64,000 bases of DNA from Mesoflavibacter zeaxanthinifaciens DSM 18436. Its GTDB lineage: Bacteria > Bacteroidota > Bacteroidia > Flavobacteriales > Flavobacteriaceae. The stretch covers positions 67,001 to 131,000 of the forward strand of contig NZ_AULQ01000009.1 in NCBI RefSeq assembly GCF_000422365.1, written 5' to 3'. Of the stretch, positions 59,799 to 64,000 are shown piece by piece. The notes beneath the pieces were generated by a model. It was not told the DNA's origin. It ran no database searches and was given only the letters and a program-made list of their open reading frames with translations. The translations under genes and the position numbers were made by a program. The number at the start of each line of letters is the position of its first letter. Position 1 is the stretch's first letter.

Positions 59799-59893
59799 TC
59801 TTAAAATAAAAATTATCCTAGGTCATTTAGACTAAAAGGAGAAATAACAATAACATAGTTGCGAATGAGATATCTCTTTTTCGTTCGATATGA

Positions 59894-59928
59894 TAAAAAA
59901 ACTCACAGCTAACCACTGTGAGTTTTTT
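59894..59928 (+). terminator. Intrinsic terminator
   Basis: AAAAACTCACAG / CTGTGAGTTTTT form a 12-bp stem with a 7-nt loop and T-run, between the cysteine-synthase-like gene and DUF2851. It could work in both directions. Confidence 0.9.
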
Positions 59929-59991
59929 TATGAAATATTTTAAGTGTTGACAATTAATTCAATACTTAAAATAAATTCGTATTTTCAAAGC

Positions 59992-61263
59992 ATGCAAGAA
60001 GACTTTTTACACTACCTCTGGAAATACAAAAAGTTTGAGTCAACTAATCTTCAAACTACTAATGGTGAAGCAGTATCTATCAAAAGTTTAGGGACACATA
60101 ACCATAATGCTGGACCAGATTTTTTTAATGCACAAATAACAATAGGTGATCAACTTTGGGCAGGAAATGTAGAAATCCATATAAAATCTAGCGACTGGTT
60201 TGTACATAACCATGAGGTAGATTTAAACTATGATAATGTTATTTTACATGTAGTTTGGCAACATGATACAGATGTGTTTAGAAAAGATAATACAGCCATA
60301 CCTGCTTTAGAGCTTAAAAAGTACGTGCATTTATCTGCATTAAATAATTATCAAAAATTATTTAATAGTAAATCTACTTGGATTAATTGCGAAAATGAAA
60401 TAAATCAAATATCAGATTTTATATTTAACAACTGGTTAGAACGGTTGTTTTTTGAGCGTTTAGAGCAAAAAGCAAAGGTTATTAATGTTGTTTTAGAACA
60501 ATCTAAAAATAATTGGGAAGCAGTATTATTTAAACTTTTAGCTAAAAATTTTGGTCTAAAAATTAACGGAGAAGCCTTTTTAAGTGTAGCTAATAGTTTT
60601 GATTTTTCGGTAGTGATGAAGCAGCAAAACAGTCTTCAAAATTTAGAAGCTTTATTTTTTGGACAAGCAGGTTTGTTAGAAAAAGATGTACAAGACGCTT
60701 ACTTTTTAAAGTTGAAGAAAGATTATATGTTTTTATCTCAAAAGTTTGGGTTAAAAAATAGTAATGTGCTACCAATGCAGTTTTTTAGGTTGCGTCCACC
60801 TAATTTTCCGACAATTCGTTGGTCGCAATTAGCTAATTTGTATGCACAGCACAAAAATTTATTTTCAAAAATTATAGACTGTAAAACTAAAGAAGATATT
60901 TATGATATTTTTAAAGTAAGCACTTCAGAATATTGGGATACGCATTATACATTTGGAAAAGTTTCAAAAAAAGTCAGCAAAAAAATCAGTACTTCTTTTA
61001 TAGATTTACTTATCATAAATACGATTGTTCCGCTTAAATTTTGCTACGCGAAACAACAAGGAATAGATATAGATGAAAAGTTGACACAATTATTATCTCA
61101 AGTTTCAGCAGAAAAAAATAGTATTATCGATAAATTTGATTCGTTAAATGTAAAAGCAACTTCAGCATTACAAAGTCAAGCATTACTTCAGCTTAAAAAT
61201 GAATATTGTAATAAAAATAAATGTTTACAATGCGCAGTGGGTAATACTTTATTAACCACTTAA
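59992..61263 (+). CDS. DUF2851 family protein
   Basis: This 423-aa protein starts at ATG 59992 (MQEDFLHYLWKYKKFE). The family signature is clear: GTHNHNAGPDFFNAQITIGDQLWAGNVEIHIKSSDWFVHNHEVDLNYDNVILHVVWQHD, then long helical regions and a C-terminal cluster CNKNKCLQCAVG (three Cys). DUF2851 is frequent in Bacteroidota and has no known function; the conserved His/Asp residues suggest a metal-dependent enzyme, but that is inference. Confidence 0.88.
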   Translation: MQEDFLHYLWKYKKFESTNLQTTNGEAVSIKSLGTHNHNAGPDFFNAQITIGDQLWAGNVEIHIKSSDWFVHNHEVDLNYDNVILHVVWQHDTDVFRKDNTAIPALELKKYVHLSALNNYQKLFNSKSTWINCENEINQISDFIFNNWLERLFFERLEQKAKVINVVLEQSKNNWEAVLFKLLAKNFGLKINGEAFLSVANSFDFSVVMKQQNSLQNLEALFFGQAGLLEKDVQDAYFLKLKKDYMFLSQKFGLKNSNVLPMQFFRLRPPNFPTIRWSQLANLYAQHKNLFSKIIDCKTKEDIYDIFKVSTSEYWDTHYTFGKVSKKVSKKISTSFIDLLIINTIVPLKFCYAKQQGIDIDEKLTQLLSQVSAEKNSIIDKFDSLNVKATSALQSQALLQLKNEYCNKNKCLQCAVGNTLLTT

Positions 61264-61335
61264 CTTATATTACAATCATAAGTAATTGTTAAAAATAAAT
61301 ATAGAAACAAAGCTTAAAATTAATTAACTTGCGGT

Positions 61336-61563
61336 ATGCAAATATCTTACAAGCCATTATTATATTTTCAAAAAAGAGGTTATCATGTTTGTCAACGTAT
61401 CGCAGACCGATTAGGTATTCGCGCTAAGGTAGTACGAACTAGTTTTATGTACTTAGCTTTTGTAACTCTAGGTTTTGGGTTTGCATTGTATTTATTCTTA
61501 GCGTTTTGGATGCGCGTAAAAGATCTTATTTATACCAAAAGGACTTCAGTCTTTGACCTATAA
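61336..61563 (+). CDS. PspC-domain protein
   Basis: This is a 75-aa protein with the PspC pattern: a polar N-terminus, VCQRIADRLGIRAKVVRTSFMYLAFVTLGFGFALYLFLAFWM and a basic tail. PspC proteins sense or relay envelope stress in enterobacteria; short stand-alone versions are common in Bacteroidota and their role is unknown. It is 6 bp upstream of the K-channel gene, so they form an operon. Confidence 0.87.
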   Translation: MQISYKPLLYFQKRGYHVCQRIADRLGIRAKVVRTSFMYLAFVTLGFGFALYLFLAFWMRVKDLIYTKRTSVFDL

Positions 61564-61569
61564 AAAATT

Positions 61570-62595
61570 ATGACTAACCCAATTATTCAGCTTTTTAGAT
61601 CAAAAGTTTATACAGCAGTTTTACTATTAGTAATATTATTAATAGTTGGTGTTTTAGGGTTTAAATTCATGTCAGATTATAGTTGGGTAGATGCAATGTA
61701 CATGACGGTAATTACCATTACCACCGTTGGTTTTGGAGAAGTACAACCTTTAGATGATGTATCAAAAATATTCACAATGTTTTTAATTTTAACAAGTGTG
61801 ATTATTGTTGGATATGCTATTACTGTTATTACCGAATATATTTTAAGCCGAAATAATATTGAAGAATTAAAACAAAAGAAAATGCAGAAAAAAATTGATG
61901 CACTGTCTAATCATATTATTATTTGTGGTTATGGACGAAATGGAAAACAAGCTGCAACTAAATTGCTAGCTTACAATAAACCTTTTGTTATTATAGAAAA
62001 AGATAAAGACATAATAGACAAGTTTCAAGACGAAAATATGTCATTTATTTTAGGTAATGCTAATGAAGATGAGGTTTTGCATCAAGCAGGGATAGACCGT
62101 GCTAGTACGTTAATATCAGCACTGCCAAACGATGCCGATAATTTATTTGTAGTACTATCAGCTAGACAAATAAAAAAAGACTTACATATAATTAGTCGTG
62201 CATCTCAAGAAACATCTTATGAAAAATTAAAATTGGCAGGAGCTAACAATGTAATCTTACCAGACAGAATAGGAGGAGACCATATGGCGTCTTTAGTTGT
62301 GGTACCAGATTTAATAGAGTTTATAGATAATCTTGCTATTGTTGGAGAAACAAACATCAATATAGAAGAAATTAAAGCAGAAAAGCTTTATGATGTATCA
62401 AAACAAGCAAGAACAATAAAAGATTTAGATCTGCGTCACAAAACAGGTTGTACAGTAATAGGTTACAAAGGTGAGCATGGAGAGTATATTGTTAACCCAG
62501 AAGCAGACCAAAAGTTAATGCCAAACTCAAAAATAATAGTACTAGGAAGACCAGAACAAATCAACAAATTAAACACACTATACAAGCTAGATTAA
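61570..62595 (+). CDS. Potassium channel protein with TrkA-N/RCK domains
   Basis: This 341-aa protein is a 2-TM ion channel: TM1 (about 14-33), pore helix with the selectivity filter TVGFGE (52-57), TM2 (about 69-92). It is followed by a cytosolic RCK domain with the Rossmann motif IICGYGRNGKQAA (about 113-125), a FILGNANEDEVL region and a C-terminal RCK_C domain. The filter is GFG rather than the usual GYG/GFG pair, but GFG is well known in functional K+ channels. It forms an operon with the PspC-like gene. Confidence 0.93.
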   Translation: MTNPIIQLFRSKVYTAVLLLVILLIVGVLGFKFMSDYSWVDAMYMTVITITTVGFGEVQPLDDVSKIFTMFLILTSVIIVGYAITVITEYILSRNNIEELKQKKMQKKIDALSNHIIICGYGRNGKQAATKLLAYNKPFVIIEKDKDIIDKFQDENMSFILGNANEDEVLHQAGIDRASTLISALPNDADNLFVVLSARQIKKDLHIISRASQETSYEKLKLAGANNVILPDRIGGDHMASLVVVPDLIEFIDNLAIVGETNINIEEIKAEKLYDVSKQARTIKDLDLRHKTGCTVIGYKGEHGEYIVNPEADQKLMPNSKIIVLGRPEQINKLNTLYKLD

Positions 62596-62688
62596 CTACT
62601 GATTTAACAGCATATGTTTTAAAAATTCATCATTTTTTTGCATATTGCTAACTTTAACTAAACTTATAACTAACAATTTAAAATAATT

Positions 62689-64000
62689 ATGAAGAAATAT
62701 CTTCTTTCAATTTTTACTTTGATTATACCAATAATCACATTTGCACAAGATAGTACTGCAGAAAAATTTGACGCTGTATTTAAAAAATATACAGGCTGGT
62801 TTGTAGAAGGCATATTTGCAGAAATACCTTTTACAGATGATATTCAAATTCCGTGGGTTTTATTTGTGCTAGTTGGAGGAGCATTATTCTTTACTATATA
62901 TTTCAAATTTATCAATATTACTGGGTTTAAAACAGCAGTAAAAGTTGTTCAAGGTAAATACGAAGACATCGAAAAACATGGAGTTGATAAGCTTTACGGG
63001 GATCAAACACCAGGAGGAAATGTTTTTGAAACAATAAAAGATGATGGGGCAGATGGAGAAGTATCTCACTTCCAAGCATTAACAGCAGCATTGTCTGCTA
63101 CAGTAGGATTAGGTAATATTGCAGGTGTAGCAGTAGCCTTATCTATAGGTGGACCAGGAGCAACGTTTTGGATGATTGTGGCAGGTCTTTTAGGGATGGC
63201 TTCAAAATTTGCAGAATGTACATTAGGTGTAAAGTATAGAGACGTAGGAGAAGACGGAACTGTTTACGGTGGACCAATGTATTATTTATCTAAAGGTTTA
63301 AAAGAAAAAGGAGCTGGAGGAGTTGGTAAAGTATTAGCAGCAATTTTTGCAATTTTTGTTATCGGTGGATCTTTTGGAGGCGGTAATATGTTTCAGGCTA
63401 ACCAAGCAGCAGCACAGTTTACAAAATTATTTGGTTTAACTGGTGATAATGCAGGTATGTACTTTGGTATAGTAATGGCTGCATTAGTGGCAGTTGTTAT
63501 TATTGGAGGAATTAAACGTATTGCCTCTGTTACAGAAAAAGTTGTACCATTTATGGCTGGTATTTATGTGTTAGCAGCATTAATAATTTTATTTGCCAAC
63601 TTCACTTTAATAGATGATGCTTTTGCTTTAATCTTTGAAGGTGCATTTTCTGGATTAGGAATAGCAGGTGGTTTAATTGGTGTTATGATACAAGGTGTAC
63701 GTCGTGGTGCATTTTCTAATGAAGCTGGAGTTGGTTCTGCAGCAATTGCACACTCGGCTGTACGTACAAAATATCCTGCAAGTGAAGGTATCGTTGCTTT
63801 ATTAGAACCTTTTGTAGATACAGTAGTAATTTGTACAATGACAGCTTTAGTAATTATCATTACAAACTTTGGAGGCGATTCTTCTGCTATTAGTGGTACA
63901 TTTATGCAATATGGTGTAGAGGTAAAAGAAGGTGTAGAGATTACAGCAACAGCATTTGATACGGTAATTCCTCACTTCTCGATTGTACTTACAATTGCGG
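62689..64000 (+). CDS. Alanine/glycine:cation symporter, AgcS family (3' end outside the window)
   Basis: The frame is open from ATG 62689 to the end of the window, giving 437 codons without a stop. It begins with a signal-like MKKYLLSIFTLIIPIITFAQ, as in other Bacteroidota AgcS proteins, then TM1 (IPWVLFVLVGGALFFTIYF). The family motifs are present: GEVSHFQALTAALSATVGLGNIAGVAVAL, GGPGATFWMIVAGLLGMASKFAECTLGVKYR, and GGLIGVMIQGVRRGAFSNEAGVGSAAIAHS. It transports alanine or glycine with Na+. Confidence 0.95.
   Translation, partial: MKKYLLSIFTLIIPIITFAQDSTAEKFDAVFKKYTGWFVEGIFAEIPFTDDIQIPWVLFVLVGGALFFTIYFKFINITGFKTAVKVVQGKYEDIEKHGVDKLYGDQTPGGNVFETIKDDGADGEVSHFQALTAALSATVGLGNIAGVAVALSIGGPGATFWMIVAGLLGMASKFAECTLGVKYRDVGEDGTVYGGPMYYLSKGLKEKGAGGVGKVLAAIFAIFVIGGSFGGGNMFQANQAAAQFTKLFGLTGDNAGMYFGIVMAALVAVVIIGGIKRIASVTEKVVPFMAGIYVLAALIILFANFTLIDDAFALIFEGAFSGLGIAGGLIGVMIQGVRRGAFSNEAGVGSAAIAHSAVRTKYPASEGIVALLEPFVDTVVICTMTALVIIITNFGGDSSAISGTFMQYGVEVKEGVEITATAFDTVIPHFSIVLTIA

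Overview
The window is a low-GC chromosomal segment of a flavobacterium (Bacteroidota, probably Flavobacteriaceae). Supporting signs are -7 elements of the form TAnnTTTG (textbook at 31671-31700 upstream of typA), the near absence of Shine-Dalgarno sequences, lipoproteins with Bacteroidota-type lipoboxes, families typical of the group (DUF2851, DUF1343, YkgJ, AgcS with a signal peptide) and a tmRNA with tag GENNYALAA. The species cannot be fixed from the sequence alone.

Layout. 47-1466: trmL, small membrane proteins and a DUF805 gene. 1513-8568: a complete minus-strand tryptophan operon, trpE-G-D-C-F-B-A, preceded by a leader peptide with three tandem Trp codons and an attenuator hairpin. The operon is invaded by short palindromic repeats, two of them inside the trpF reading frame. 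8659-10567: thioredoxin-like and rhodanese-like proteins. 10766-13055: a histidine kinase/response regulator pair.

13173-25361: a 12.2-kb mobile element inserted in the 3' end of ssrA (tmRNA). A 16-bp duplication of the ssrA end flanks it. It carries a tyrosine integrase, a small HTH protein (excisionase-like), a possible replication/DNA-binding protein, a 905-aa tape-measure-like protein, a small-terminase-like protein, a repressor-like HTH gene with a divergent operator/promoter, and a three-gene cargo operon (ParB-like protein, candidate nuclease, C5 cytosine methyltransferase). No capsid, portal, large terminase or conjugation gene is visible. The size and content suggest a phage satellite, or a strongly reduced prophage, carrying a restriction-like defence module. 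This is the most unusual region.

25364-34535: ssrA, a DUF2945 protein, a lysine/saccharopine-dehydrogenase-like enzyme, a large lipoprotein, kdsA, typA, a PnuC-like transporter and a YgjV-like protein. 34566-42383: a surface-polysaccharide cluster with FdtA and FdtB homologues (3-amino-3,6-dideoxyhexose synthesis), a GNAT/FemAB acyltransferase, a Wzx-like flippase and glycosyltransferases on both strands. 42380-45559: ftsE, a multi-spanning membrane protein and a polyprenol-phosphate-type glycosyltransferase. 45662-64000: TPR and outer-membrane proteins, a sterol desaturase family enzyme, DUF1343/NamZ, a LolC/E-like ABC permease, a cysteine-synthase-like enzyme, DUF2851, PspC, a TrkA-N potassium channel and the start of an AgcS alanine symporter that runs off the window. 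Apart from tmRNA I see no RNA gene, no rRNA or tRNA, and no CRISPR array.
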